Shown piece by piece: positions 1-5,876 of a stretch of DNA of 6,310 nucleotides. A program made the position numbers and the translations under genes. Every line of letters starts with the position of its first letter. Positions within the stretch are counted from its first letter, which is position 1. This DNA comes from an uncultured Oscillospiraceae bacterium (GTDB lineage Bacteria; Bacillota; Clostridia; Oscillospirales; Ruminococcaceae), in the NCBI GenBank assembly GCA_900552845.1, contig USBC01000110.1, positions 1 through 6,310 of the forward strand, in the 5' to 3' direction. A model generated the notes under the pieces. That model saw only the letters and a program-made list of their open reading frames with translations, was not told the origin of the DNA and ran no database searches.

Positions 1-1
1 T

Positions 2-52
2 TCGGCGGTCTGCGACCGCCGGCTCCGGCTGCGCCGGAGCGCCCTGCGGGCG
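2..52. repeat. Three tandem GC-rich hairpins, each with a TGC loop
   Basis: Three perfect inverted repeats follow one another almost without spacer. Hairpin 1 pairs 3-10 with 14-21 (8 bp, arm CGGCGGTC). Hairpin 2 pairs 22-29 with 33-40 (8 bp, arm GCTCCGGC). Hairpin 3 pairs 41-44 with 48-51 (4 bp, arm GCCC). On the plus strand all three have the loop TGC (GCA on the minus strand), while the stem sequences differ. The array lies beyond the terminator of the CofE-like gene and reaches the window edge, so it may continue outside. No T-run follows it within the window, so it is not an obvious intrinsic terminator. It could be a palindromic intergenic repeat family or a structured spacer between transcription units. 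Confidence 0.6.
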
Positions 53-82
53 ATGCACGCTATTCTCTAAGCTCCCGAAGCC

Positions 83-105
83 AAAAAAGCGGCAAGGCAT
101 ACCGC
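83..105 (-). terminator. Intrinsic terminator of the CofE-like gene
   Basis: Read on the minus strand, a 6-bp stem GCGGTA/TGCCGC (one G-U wobble) with the 5-base loop TGCCT is followed directly by six T residues (plus-strand A-run 83-88). It lies about 20 bases after the TAA of the CofE-like gene. A competing outer stem (CAAGGC with GCCTTG) can form just upstream. Position, stem and T-run together make this a credible rho-independent terminator. Confidence 0.7.
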
Positions 106-126
106 CCCACCGCCTTGTATTCTGGT

Positions 127-819
127 TTATTCCGTTATGGGACGGATAATACCCATCGGGGTCTGCTCATGGCTCTGTCCCAGTGGGTTATCCCGCAGGA
201 TTGCCGCCATCAGTCCGCGGTCGGTGGAAAGAGGCGCCGCACCCATGATCACCCCGCCAATATCATTGATATCGGTGATCAGCACCGGCTTACCCAGAGA
301 GGCATAAATCTCCGCCGCCACCTGATCGGGATTTTCGGGACCAAGCACCACATACTCATTGTAGGGCGGCAGGGTACAATCACAAGGCCCGTCGATGGAA
401 CGCGCTTTTTCACCCGCCACTTTATAGAACCACCCGCGAATCCCAAACAGCTTGCCCACTGCAGAAACGGCCGCCGCCACTAAGATACGGAAGGTTCCGC
501 ACTCCCGCAGCGCCATCTCCATCGTTTCCGGAATGCCCAGCCCAATGCCGTAGGGCGTCTTGAGTACAAACTTTGAAAGAAACTTCGCCAGCGGACGAGG
601 CTTAATGTCCTTCATCGGAATGGCACGTTTTTGGGTACAGGCGACCGCCTTTTCGGTGATGAAAAGCGTATCCCCCTCCTGCATTTCTGGAGCAGCATAT
701 TTTTTCACAACGTCAACGATATGATCGGCGTCGGTAATGACGTGCGTTTTGATGCACAGGCGGCGGTACTTTTTTCCGTTCACCTCTATGATCTCATTTT
801 TTCCGGGATTGACTACCAT
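127..819 (-). CDS. CofE-fold protein (F420-0:gamma-glutamyl ligase family), function unknown
   Basis: The 230-residue product resembles PF01996, whose named member CofE ligates glutamate to coenzyme F420-0 using GTP. Visible signs, numbered from the ATG at 819: GDTLFITEKAVACTQKRAI at 49-67, equivalent to the CofE 'viaqKvvSkaeg' segment; IDGPCDC at 142-148, where CofE has its GIDxSN region; VLGPENPD at 158-165; and an acidic ITDINDIGG at 181-189, probably near the metal site. Many anaerobic Firmicutes that make no F420 carry such a gene, so glutamyl ligation to F420 is unlikely and the substrate is unknown. The frame is open back to a GTG at 855 (242 residues), but that start lacks a Shine-Dalgarno sequence and would include ATA and AGA codons unlike the rest. 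The ATG at 819 has GGGGAG 3 bases away and GAGAGG 11 bases away. The gene has its own promoter and terminator and is probably monocistronic. Family confidence is good, start moderate, function low. Confidence 0.8.
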   Translation of the reverse strand: MVVNPGKNEIIEVNGKKYRRLCIKTHVITDADHIVDVVKKYAAPEMQEGDTLFITEKAVACTQKRAIPMKDIKPRPLAKFLSKFVLKTPYGIGLGIPETMEMALRECGTFRILVAAAVSAVGKLFGIRGWFYKVAGEKARSIDGPCDCTLPPYNEYVVLGPENPDQVAAEIYASLGKPVLITDINDIGGVIMGAAPLSTDRGLMAAILRDNPLGQSHEQTPMGIIRPITE

Positions 820-893
820 CTGCTCCCCAACCTCTCTTATTTCATTGTCAGCCACATTCCAAAAAGCGGCATTATTGCATTTTTACGCAGATT

Positions 894-922
894 ATTATAT
901 CACAGCCGTTTTCTTCATGCAA
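894..922 (-). promoter_or_regulatory. Extended -10 promoter for the CofE-like gene
   Basis: On the minus strand TTGCAT (917-922) stands 17 bases before a perfect TATAAT (894-899). The -10 box is preceded by TGA, giving the extended form TGnTATAAT. Transcription would start near 887, leaving a leader of about 68 bases to the ATG at 819 or about 32 bases to the GTG at 855. The -35 box is only half consensus, which the extended -10 could offset. It lies at the very 3' end of the manA remnant, so the CofE-like gene need not depend on upstream transcription. Confidence 0.6.
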
Positions 923-1527
923 TGTTACCGCTGAGATAACATTGCAGCGCTGTCGCATTGCCGCAAAGCTGCCAGTCTCCTGTGTTCGCAGGCAGAAAGA
1001 CGCACTCTCCGGAACAGATTTTTATCTTCTCGTCGCCGCAGCGCAACTCACCCTCTCCTGCCGTCACCAGTTGGGCAGAAAAGCTGCTGCCGTCACAGCA
1101 GCCCTCGGCATCATTTCGCAACAAATCCACCGTAAAGCAGCGATACTGCCCCAAATGCTCGCCAAAGCTCCAGTCCTGCTCTACCGGTGAAGGGTTCAAC
1201 ACCGCCGGTGCCTTTTCGGTATGCAGAGGGCGTGACTTACCGCCTGCGCCCAGCCGTCCGTAATCGTACCGCCGATAGGTCACATTGGAATTCTGCTGGA
1301 TCTCTGCGATCACCATACCTGCACCAATAGCGTGGACGGTTTTCGGCGGAATATAAAATACATTTCACCCCCGCAAGGCGGCTCATGCCGTCAGGGTGGC
1401 AGGAGAGCACCCATGCCTCTGCCGGCGGCTCGCAATCGCTTTCGATATGATATTTTCCTGCAATCTATTGCCGCCCCAGAGATAATCCTTGCAGGCAGGC
1501 TTTCGCTTTCACATCGGCACTTTGCAT
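915..1527 (-). pseudogene. manA: Broken class I mannose-6-phosphate isomerase gene
   Basis: Intact ManA interconverts mannose 6-phosphate and fructose 6-phosphate using zinc. The pieces here are collinear with ManA but lie in different frames. After a possible ATG at 1525-1527, PACKDYLWGGNRLQ reads in one frame (about 1504-1458). GKYHIESDCEPPAEAWVLSC, then HPDGMSRLAG, reads in a second frame (1458-1369). NVFYIPPKTVHAIGAG, then MVIAEIQQNSNVTYRRYDYG, and the C-terminal cupin part read to TGA at 915 in the first frame again. The shift near 1457 fits loss of one G; another small indel lies near 1505-1515. Between SRLAG and NVFYIPP about 100 codons are missing compared with the roughly 315-residue short ManA family. 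That stretch holds the QxH and Glu zinc ligands. The fourth ligand (His of TVHAIG) and the catalytic-site Arg segment (QQNSNVTYR) remain. In-frame stops lie between the pieces. A cupin ORF starting at ATG 1316 remains open but begins mid-domain and should be inactive as an isomerase. The remnant follows the U32 gene after 8 bases. Confidence 0.85.
918..946. promoter_or_regulatory. Perfect 10-bp inverted repeat over the -35 region (operator-like)
   Basis: TGCAATGTTA (918-927) and TAACATTGCA (937-946) are exact reverse complements separated by 9 bases. The centres of the half-sites are about 19 bases apart, close to two helical turns, as expected for a dimeric regulator. The left arm covers most of the -35 box of the promoter at 894-922. 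The repeat lies in the last codons of the manA remnant and has no T-run beside it on either strand, so an intrinsic terminator is less likely. A binding protein is inferred, not shown. Confidence 0.4.
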
Positions 1528-1535
1528 CTTTCCGG

Positions 1536-2768
1536 TCACTCCTCCACTGCCATACGCAGCAGCGTTCCCTCCGGTAGCTGCTCCGGATAGTCCATCATAA
1601 AGGGTGCGGCGGCATGCGGGACGCTCTCCACCGGTTCGCCCTCGGCATTGTAAAGCGCCGTCGGCGTGAATTTCCTTACCCCCCGCAGCGGCAGCACCAG
1701 CTCCAGCGGCTGTCCCACGGAAAATTTGTTACGCTGTACACACAGCAGGCGGTGATGCTCGGCATCGTAGCCGGCCACAACACCTGCCACCTCCCAACGC
1801 CGGATATATCCGCCGCTTTCGTAGCACTGCCCGTTTTCCGGCGCGCCAAAAAGAAATCCGGTGGTGTAGTCACGGTGACTCACCTTGGTCACTTCCTCCC
1901 GCAGCCATTCCGGGCAATGGTAATGCTCCACGTCCTGCCACATCAGGTCGGCCGCAGCACGATAAGCCCCCACCGTCACTGCCGTATAGTAGGCGGATTT
2001 CGCGCGTCCCTCGATCTTAAAGGAGTGCACCCCCGCCTTTGCCAGCTTATCCAGATGCTCAATGAGACACAAATCCTTTGCATTCAGAATATAGCTGAAC
2101 CCGCCGTCCTCCTCCACCGGATAGAACTGGTTGGGGCGCTTTTCCTCCATCAAGGCATATTTCCAACGACAGGGCTGGGTGCAAGCGCCGCGGTTGGCGT
2201 CCCGTCCGGTCAAATACTGCGAAAGCAGGCACCTGCCGGAAACGCTCATGCACATTGCTCCGTGGACAAAAACCTCTACCTCCAGCTCCTGCGGGATACG
2301 GCTGCATACCCCCTCTATTTCGGTCAGCGGCAGCTCCCGAGCCAACACCACCCGCTTGGCGCCCAGCCGGAACAGCTCGGTGGCAGTCAGCCAGTTGGTC
2401 ACCCCAGCCTGTGTCGAGATATGCAGATCCATATCCGGTACGGCACGGTGCGCCGCCATCAGCACCCCCATATCGCTGATAATGAGGGCGTCAACCCCGA
2501 TCTCCCGTACCTCGGCAAGGTAGCGGGGCAGCAGGTCTATCTCCCCGTTATTCAACAGGGTGTTGCAGGTCAGGTAAAGGCGTTTGCCGCAGCTATGGGT
2601 CAGCTTGACCGCCTCCGCCAGCTCCTCCTGCGTAAAGCTCTTGGTTCCGGCGCGCATATTAAACAGCTTCCCGCCGAGATACACCGCGTCCGCGCCGAAG
2701 CGCAGCGCTGCCTCCAGTCGTTCCCGGTCGCCGGCCGGCGCCAGAACCTCCGGTTTATTTTTTATCAT
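1536..2768 (-). CDS. Peptidase U32 family protein, TrhP/RlhA type (RNA hydroxylation)
   Basis: The 410-residue protein has the full U32 layout: an N-terminal TIM-barrel-like part beginning EVLAPAGDRERLEAALRFGA (7-26), then the family signature at about 166-203. That signature contains EVFVHGAMCMSVSGRCLLSQ followed by TGRDANRGACTQPCRWKY. Cys173, Cys180, Cys196 and Cys200 are the four conserved cysteines; in UbiU/UbiV they hold a [4Fe-4S] cluster, and TrhP and RlhA share the set. KIEGRAKSAYY (251-261) and a small C-terminal beta domain (about 325-410) complete it. Proteins of this size include E. coli YegQ/TrhP and B. subtilis YrrO, which use prephenate to form 5-hydroxyuridine at tRNA position 34, while RlhA hydroxylates 23S rRNA. 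Although named peptidases, these members modify RNA. The exact RNA target cannot be told from sequence, so no symbol is given. AAGGAG overlaps the end of the preceding DJ-1 gene, but its spacing to the ATG is long (about 13 bases). The gene lies 19 bases after the DJ-1 stop, so the two are probably co-transcribed. Confidence 0.88.
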   Translation of the reverse strand: MIKNKPEVLAPAGDRERLEAALRFGADAVYLGGKLFNMRAGTKSFTQEELAEAVKLTHSCGKRLYLTCNTLLNNGEIDLLPRYLAEVREIGVDALIISDMGVLMAAHRAVPDMDLHISTQAGVTNWLTATELFRLGAKRVVLARELPLTEIEGVCSRIPQELEVEVFVHGAMCMSVSGRCLLSQYLTGRDANRGACTQPCRWKYALMEEKRPNQFYPVEEDGGFSYILNAKDLCLIEHLDKLAKAGVHSFKIEGRAKSAYYTAVTVGAYRAAADLMWQDVEHYHCPEWLREEVTKVSHRDYTTGFLFGAPENGQCYESGGYIRRWEVAGVVAGYDAEHHRLLCVQRNKFSVGQPLELVLPLRGVRKFTPTALYNAEGEPVESVPHAAAPFMMDYPEQLPEGTLLRMAVEE

Positions 2769-2787
2769 TGTATAAAGTTCTCTCCTT

Positions 2788-3345
2788 TTACAGCTTCATC
2801 TGAATGGAACGCCCTACCTCCAGCGCCTTTTCCTCGCCCTGCAGGGCAGCCAACAGATAAAGAGCAAAGGTCATCGCATTGCCTGCGCCGTTGGCGGTGA
2901 TAATTCTGCCGTCCTGCTGCAGCGGTGCAGCGGTATAGCTGCCATGGTACTTTTCGTCATTCTCAAAGCCGGGGTAGCAGGTGTATTTTCTGCCGTGCAG
3001 CAGCCCGTTTTCGCCCAACACGCTGGGGGCTGCACAGATAGCGGCAACCCACAGATCCTCTTGAACAGCATAGGCTAACCCCTCCTGAATAGTAAGCGAT
3101 TCTCCCAGATGGGTGGTTCCGGGCAAGCCGCCGGGCAGCACCATCATGTCGATTTCATCGGGAACGACCGCTTCCTCGGCTATATCGCAAACCACGGGAA
3201 CACCGTGACTGCCTGTGATGATCCGATCCGTCCCACCGCCGATGGCAACGGTTTTTACCGTCACGCCGCCACGGCGCAGGATATCCACCGGAGTCAGTGC
3301 CTCCACTTCTTCAAAGCCCTCTGCCAAAAATACATAAGCCGTCAT
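2788..3345 (-). CDS. DJ-1/PfpI family protein
   Basis: This 185-residue cytoplasmic protein matches the DJ-1/ThiJ branch of the class I glutamine amidotransferase-like superfamily in length and motifs. From the ATG at 3345: AEGFEEVEAL at 8-17 with the conserved Glu15 that contacts the reactive cysteine, VLPGGLPG at 69-76, AAICAAPSVL at 101-110 with nucleophile Cys104, and the C-terminal ITANGAGNAMTFAL at 149-162. Members are reported to act in protection from reactive carbonyls (glyoxalase III or deglycase activity, debated) or oxidative stress; the specific role here is unknown. The frame is open back to 3435, but AAGGAGG lies 8 bases before the ATG at 3345 and only 2 bases before an in-frame ATG at 3351, and homology starts at MTAYVFLAEG. 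A promoter and 5' hairpin precede the gene, which is probably the first of the unit DJ-1, U32, manA remnant. Confidence 0.87.
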   Translation of the reverse strand: MTAYVFLAEGFEEVEALTPVDILRRGGVTVKTVAIGGGTDRIITGSHGVPVVCDIAEEAVVPDEIDMMVLPGGLPGTTHLGESLTIQEGLAYAVQEDLWVAAICAAPSVLGENGLLHGRKYTCYPGFENDEKYHGSYTAAPLQQDGRIITANGAGNAMTFALYLLAALQGEEKALEVGRSIQMKL

Positions 3346-3373
3346 AGTCATTTCCTCCTTTCCAATTATTTCT

Positions 3374-3404
3374 GCCGGAAGGGGGAATCCCCTTTCGGCT
3401 TTTT
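3374..3404. other. Stem-loop between the DJ-1 promoter and gene
   Basis: Arms 3374-3384 and 3389-3399 pair over 11 positions around the loop GAAT. On the plus strand the stem is GCCGGAAGGGG/CCCCTTTCGGC with one G-U wobble and is followed by TTTTT (3400-3404), so it would be a good intrinsic terminator for plus-strand (antisense) transcription. On the minus strand the stem has one A-C mismatch, an A-run before it and no T-run after it, so it should not stop the operon. The promoter at 3407-3435 predicts a start near 3400, which would put this hairpin at the very 5' end of the DJ-1 mRNA, where it could protect the message or affect initiation. Confidence 0.55.
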
Positions 3405-3406
3405 GT

Positions 3407-3435
3407 GTTATATCCTGCGCTGCCGCATTTTTCAA
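3407..3435 (-). promoter_or_regulatory. Sigma-A-type promoter of the DJ-1/U32 unit
   Basis: On the minus strand TTGAAA (3430-3435, 5 of 6 consensus) is separated by exactly 17 bases from TATAAC (3407-3412, 5 of 6). The -35 box includes the TGA stop of the upstream acetyltransferase gene (3432-3434). Predicted initiation is near 3400, about 55 bases before the DJ-1 ATG. The 86-base gap here, large compared with the other gaps in the series, agrees with a new transcription unit starting here. Confidence 0.65.
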
Positions 3436-4295
3436 TCCATCGCCAAGGGCGTATAAATTGTCTGCGGAAGCTCGATATTTCCTGTTTTCCGAACCATCAT
3501 CATCGGTTCGGTTGCCGCACCTTCCATCGGCACCGTAAAGGGCTCAGGCAAGGCAAGCCGCAGCATTTCAGCGCCCAGTGTCCGGCACAGCCCTTCTAAT
3601 GCCGCCAAATCCTGTTCCTTACGGCAAAGCAGTTCCCGTACCAGCGGAGCTTCCCCCTCACGGCTTACCGCGGCACAGCCCATCGGCTGTGCCTGCGTGC
3701 CCAAAAGCCACAATTCACCGTTGTAGAGCCTCAGCCAGTCCCTTTGGGTCGTTAGCCCTTCCACACCCCATTGCAGCCCCCAAGGGGCAAATTTCCGCCG
3801 CAGGGTGTCATACTGCTCCGGTTTGGCTGGTGTGCAGGCTAAAGCTTTTTCCCCTGTTGCGGTGTAGTTCCCTGTCATCACTTTGCTGCAGTCAATAAAG
3901 CCGTTTTGGGCATAGAACCGGCGGTTTTTTTTGCTGTCGGGGCGCAGTAGCGCCGCTTGCTCGCCATGTTCTGTCATCATTCGACAGCAGTGCTCCAGCA
4001 ACCCGCTGCATAAGCCCTGCCGCCGGCAGTCCGGGTGGGTCGCCACCCCATAGAAATACCTCGCAGGCACTTCACCCTCGGGGATTGCAAGCGTTACCGG
4101 CATGGCAACCAACATTGCCGCCGGAATGCCTTCCTTCCGTGCGCACCACAGGGCATTCCCATACCGCAAAAAAATGAGTTCCATTTCGGCGGCTGCCGCT
4201 TCGCCAAAGCATTGCAGAAAAATCTCCCGCAGGCGGGGCAGCTCGTCCGTTTTTGCCAAACCGTAGGTTATGGGCGGCATGGTGGGTTCTTTCAC
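3432..4295 (-). CDS. GNAT-family N-acetyltransferase (Eis-like, two-domain)
   Basis: The 287-residue cytoplasmic protein has an N-terminal GNAT domain (about 8-140). Motif A reads YGVATHPDCRRQGLCSGLLE (82-101) with the acetyl-CoA pyrophosphate-binding RRQGLCSG, and NRRFYAQNGF (124-133) matches the end of the GNAT core. The remaining 140 residues look like the second half found in Eis-like proteins (PF13527 type), so it would transfer an acetyl group to an amine; the substrate is not predictable. The start is a GTG at 4293-4295 that overlaps the TGA of the previous gene (GTGA). GAGGTG lies 8 bases upstream inside that gene, which points to translational coupling. The internal ATG at 4280 has no ribosome binding site. 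The stop codon is part of the -35 box of the next promoter. Family confidence is high, substrate unknown. Confidence 0.8.
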   Translation of the reverse strand: MKEPTMPPITYGLAKTDELPRLREIFLQCFGEAAAAEMELIFLRYGNALWCARKEGIPAAMLVAMPVTLAIPEGEVPARYFYGVATHPDCRRQGLCSGLLEHCCRMMTEHGEQAALLRPDSKKNRRFYAQNGFIDCSKVMTGNYTATGEKALACTPAKPEQYDTLRRKFAPWGLQWGVEGLTTQRDWLRLYNGELWLLGTQAQPMGCAAVSREGEAPLVRELLCRKEQDLAALEGLCRTLGAEMLRLALPEPFTVPMEGAATEPMMMVRKTGNIELPQTIYTPLAMD

Positions 4296-5191
4296 GCTTT
4301 TTTCACCTCACGCGTCACATACTTTTCCAGCAGCATCACCGGATAGTAGGATTCCTTGCTGCGGCGCAGCCCCTCATCGCCGGTGTCCTCCTCGCGGTTC
4401 ACAAAGGTGAGGGACGGGTACTTCGCTTTCATCATTTTGGCGATCTCCCGGCATACCATCGGGTAGGCGCCCGGTTCATCGCTTTCCGCCTTTTCAATAT
4501 TTTCGTCCATCATGGTCTCGTTGATCATGCTTGCCATGGCAAAGCCGTAAATTTTGCCGCCTGCCGTCAGCACGCCGCCGGTCATTTCCAGCTCGTCACA
4601 TTCCCGCAGGGCACAGCGTACCACACAGCCCTCCTTGTGCAAGCCTTCATCGCTGCCCTCATTGATTCCCTGCCAATGGCCGTGGAATTCCAGCACCGCT
4701 TCCACATTTTCAGCGGTGATTGGCTCAAATTTCCAGTCTGGGTGCGCTGCCTCAAAGCGATTGCAGAAGTTCCGCTTGCCGTGCAGTTTTTTGCCGGCGT
4801 AGGTCATCAGCTTGTCAACCTCGTAAATATATTCGGCGTCGTCGCGGCTGGCAGTATAGGTAAACTCTCCGGGATAATTTGCCTCCAACCACGCTTTTTC
4901 GGTCGGCAGCAGCCCAAAGAACCACAAATCCTTCCCGTTATCGCGGGCGTCCTGCCGCAGCAGCTCTATCCCCTCGCAGAGGTCGCCGTCCCCATAGGGA
5001 AAGCCATAGCCGTCGCCGCTGCCGCTTTTAGTGAAAAGCCAATCTCCGGTCAAACAGTAGCGGGTCTTGTAAATGCCGCTCCACAGGTACATGGTAGCGA
5101 AGCTCTGGTAGCAGGCGCTGTGGTGTTTTCTTCCCAGAAAGGGCAAAAGGTCACGGCGTGCTGCCAATGTGATCGGTTTGAATTCTAACAT
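4292..5191 (-). CDS. DUF2156 protein, like the phosphatidylglycerol lysyltransferase C-terminal domain
   Basis: The 299-residue soluble protein matches the DUF2156 family (PF09924), the paired GNAT-like fold that in MprF moves an amino acid from aminoacyl-tRNA to phosphatidylglycerol. Recognisable parts are DAEYIYEVDKLMTYAGKKLH (118-137) followed by GKRNFCNRF (138-146), and near the C terminus FVNREEDTGDEGLRRSKESY (263-282), typical of stand-alone clostridial members. There is no membrane segment, so it lacks the flippase half of MprF. A lipid substrate is therefore not established; an unknown acyl or aminoacyl acceptor is equally possible. AAAGGAG stands 4 bases before the ATG, and the gene begins 16 bases after the tmk stop. 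It overlaps the next acetyltransferase gene by 3 bases, so two GNAT-fold enzymes are made as a coupled pair. Confidence 0.8.
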   Translation of the reverse strand: MLEFKPITLAARRDLLPFLGRKHHSACYQSFATMYLWSGIYKTRYCLTGDWLFTKSGSGDGYGFPYGDGDLCEGIELLRQDARDNGKDLWFFGLLPTEKAWLEANYPGEFTYTASRDDAEYIYEVDKLMTYAGKKLHGKRNFCNRFEAAHPDWKFEPITAENVEAVLEFHGHWQGINEGSDEGLHKEGCVVRCALRECDELEMTGGVLTAGGKIYGFAMASMINETMMDENIEKAESDEPGAYPMVCREIAKMMKAKYPSLTFVNREEDTGDEGLRRSKESYYPVMLLEKYVTREVKKA

Positions 5192-5207
5192 AAATCTCCT
5201 TTGGTGA

Positions 5208-5864
5208 TTATAATTTCAGTACTTCCCGTATTTTGCGGGCGATGACCTCGCGCGGAAGCATTTCGCCGTTTTCGGTGCAGCTCAGAATGATCCACCCCTG
5301 CTTTTCGGCTCCGTAAAGGGCAGCGGCACGGCAGTGCTGCAAATAGGCAAAATCCGCCTCGTGGATATCGCGCTTGGTTTCATCGCCGTGGTAGCGCTCA
5401 CTCAGCAGACGGCGGGAAACCTCAGGAGCAACATCAAGGTAGACCACCGCCGTAGGACGGGGCAGCCCGACCTTTTCGTACTCCACCTCACATAGCCAGT
5501 CAAGAAAGTCGTCCCACTCCTTACGGGGCAGGCGGGACATCTGGTGCGGGATATTGGAGGTGGAGTAGCGATCCGCCACCAGTATTTTGCCCGCTTCGTA
5601 ATCAGGGCGCCAGTGGCGGCAGTAGCTGGCATAGCGATCCACTGTGAAGAAAAGCGATGCTCCGTAGGGATTTACCTCCTCCAATGTACCAATCTCGCCG
5701 TGAAGATACATCTTGACCAGCGTGCTGGATGGGTCGTCATAATCCGGGAAGGAGAGCTTGCGACAGGGCAATCCCTTAGCGGAAAGGTGCTCGGTGAGCA
5801 GCGCCGCCTGCGTTGCCTTACCGCTGCCGTCCAGTCCTTCGATAACATACAGTTGATGCTCCAT
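5208..5864 (-). CDS. tmk: Thymidylate kinase (dTMP kinase)
   Basis: The enzyme phosphorylates dTMP to dTDP with ATP, the step before dTTP. The 218-residue product has the usual Tmk length and order: P-loop GLDGSGKATQ (10-19), substrate-binding FPDYDDPSS (39-47), FFTVDRYASY (72-81) with the Arg typical of the dTMP site, ADRYSTSN (97-104) with the DRY motif, VVYLDVAP (140-147), and a lid region ERYHGDETKRDIH (156-168). Position 17, normally the Mg-binding Ser/Thr of GK[ST], is Ala followed by Thr18. I recall this GKAT form from other clostridial Tmk-like proteins, so it is probably a subfamily trait and not damage, though a different deoxynucleotide preference is possible. AGGAG lies 6 bases before the ATG. 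The gene starts 12 bases after a small membrane protein gene and two genes after thyX, whose product dTMP is its substrate. Confidence 0.88.
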   Translation of the reverse strand: MEHQLYVIEGLDGSGKATQAALLTEHLSAKGLPCRKLSFPDYDDPSSTLVKMYLHGEIGTLEEVNPYGASLFFTVDRYASYCRHWRPDYEAGKILVADRYSTSNIPHQMSRLPRKEWDDFLDWLCEVEYEKVGLPRPTAVVYLDVAPEVSRRLLSERYHGDETKRDIHEADFAYLQHCRAAALYGAEKQGWIILSCTENGEMLPREVIARKIREVLKL

Positions 5865-5876
5865 GATATATACTCC

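Noticed and set aside
820..855. GTG at 855 as the start of the CofE-like gene
   Set aside because: No ribosome binding site precedes it and the added 12 codons include ATA and AGA, unusual for the neighbours; the ATG at 819 is preferred, though the GTG cannot be fully excluded.
915..1316. A separate small cupin gene starting at ATG 1316
   Set aside because: ManA homology (NVFYIPPKTVHAIGAG) continues in the same frame upstream of this ATG, and the N-terminal ManA pieces follow further upstream, so it is the 3' fragment of a broken gene.
1614..2900. Long plus-strand open frame (428 codons) opposite the U32 gene
   Set aside because: It is the antisense shadow of a well-conserved U32 gene in GC-rich DNA; its translation is rich in His, Gln and Arg with no domain, and no ribosome binding site supports it.
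3374..3399. Terminator of the thyX-to-GNAT operon on the minus strand
   Set aside because: The stem has no T-run after it on the minus strand; the T-run is on the plus-strand side, so it would act only on antisense transcripts.
3346..3435. An extra 30-residue N terminus for the DJ-1 protein
   Set aside because: The extension is encoded by promoter and hairpin sequence, is unlike DJ-1 proteins, and the best Shine-Dalgarno spacing points to the ATG at 3345.
4253..5188. Plus-strand open frame (311 codons) opposite the DUF2156 gene
   Set aside because: It mirrors the codon pattern of the minus-strand gene, whose family motifs are clear; no recognisable domain or start signal.
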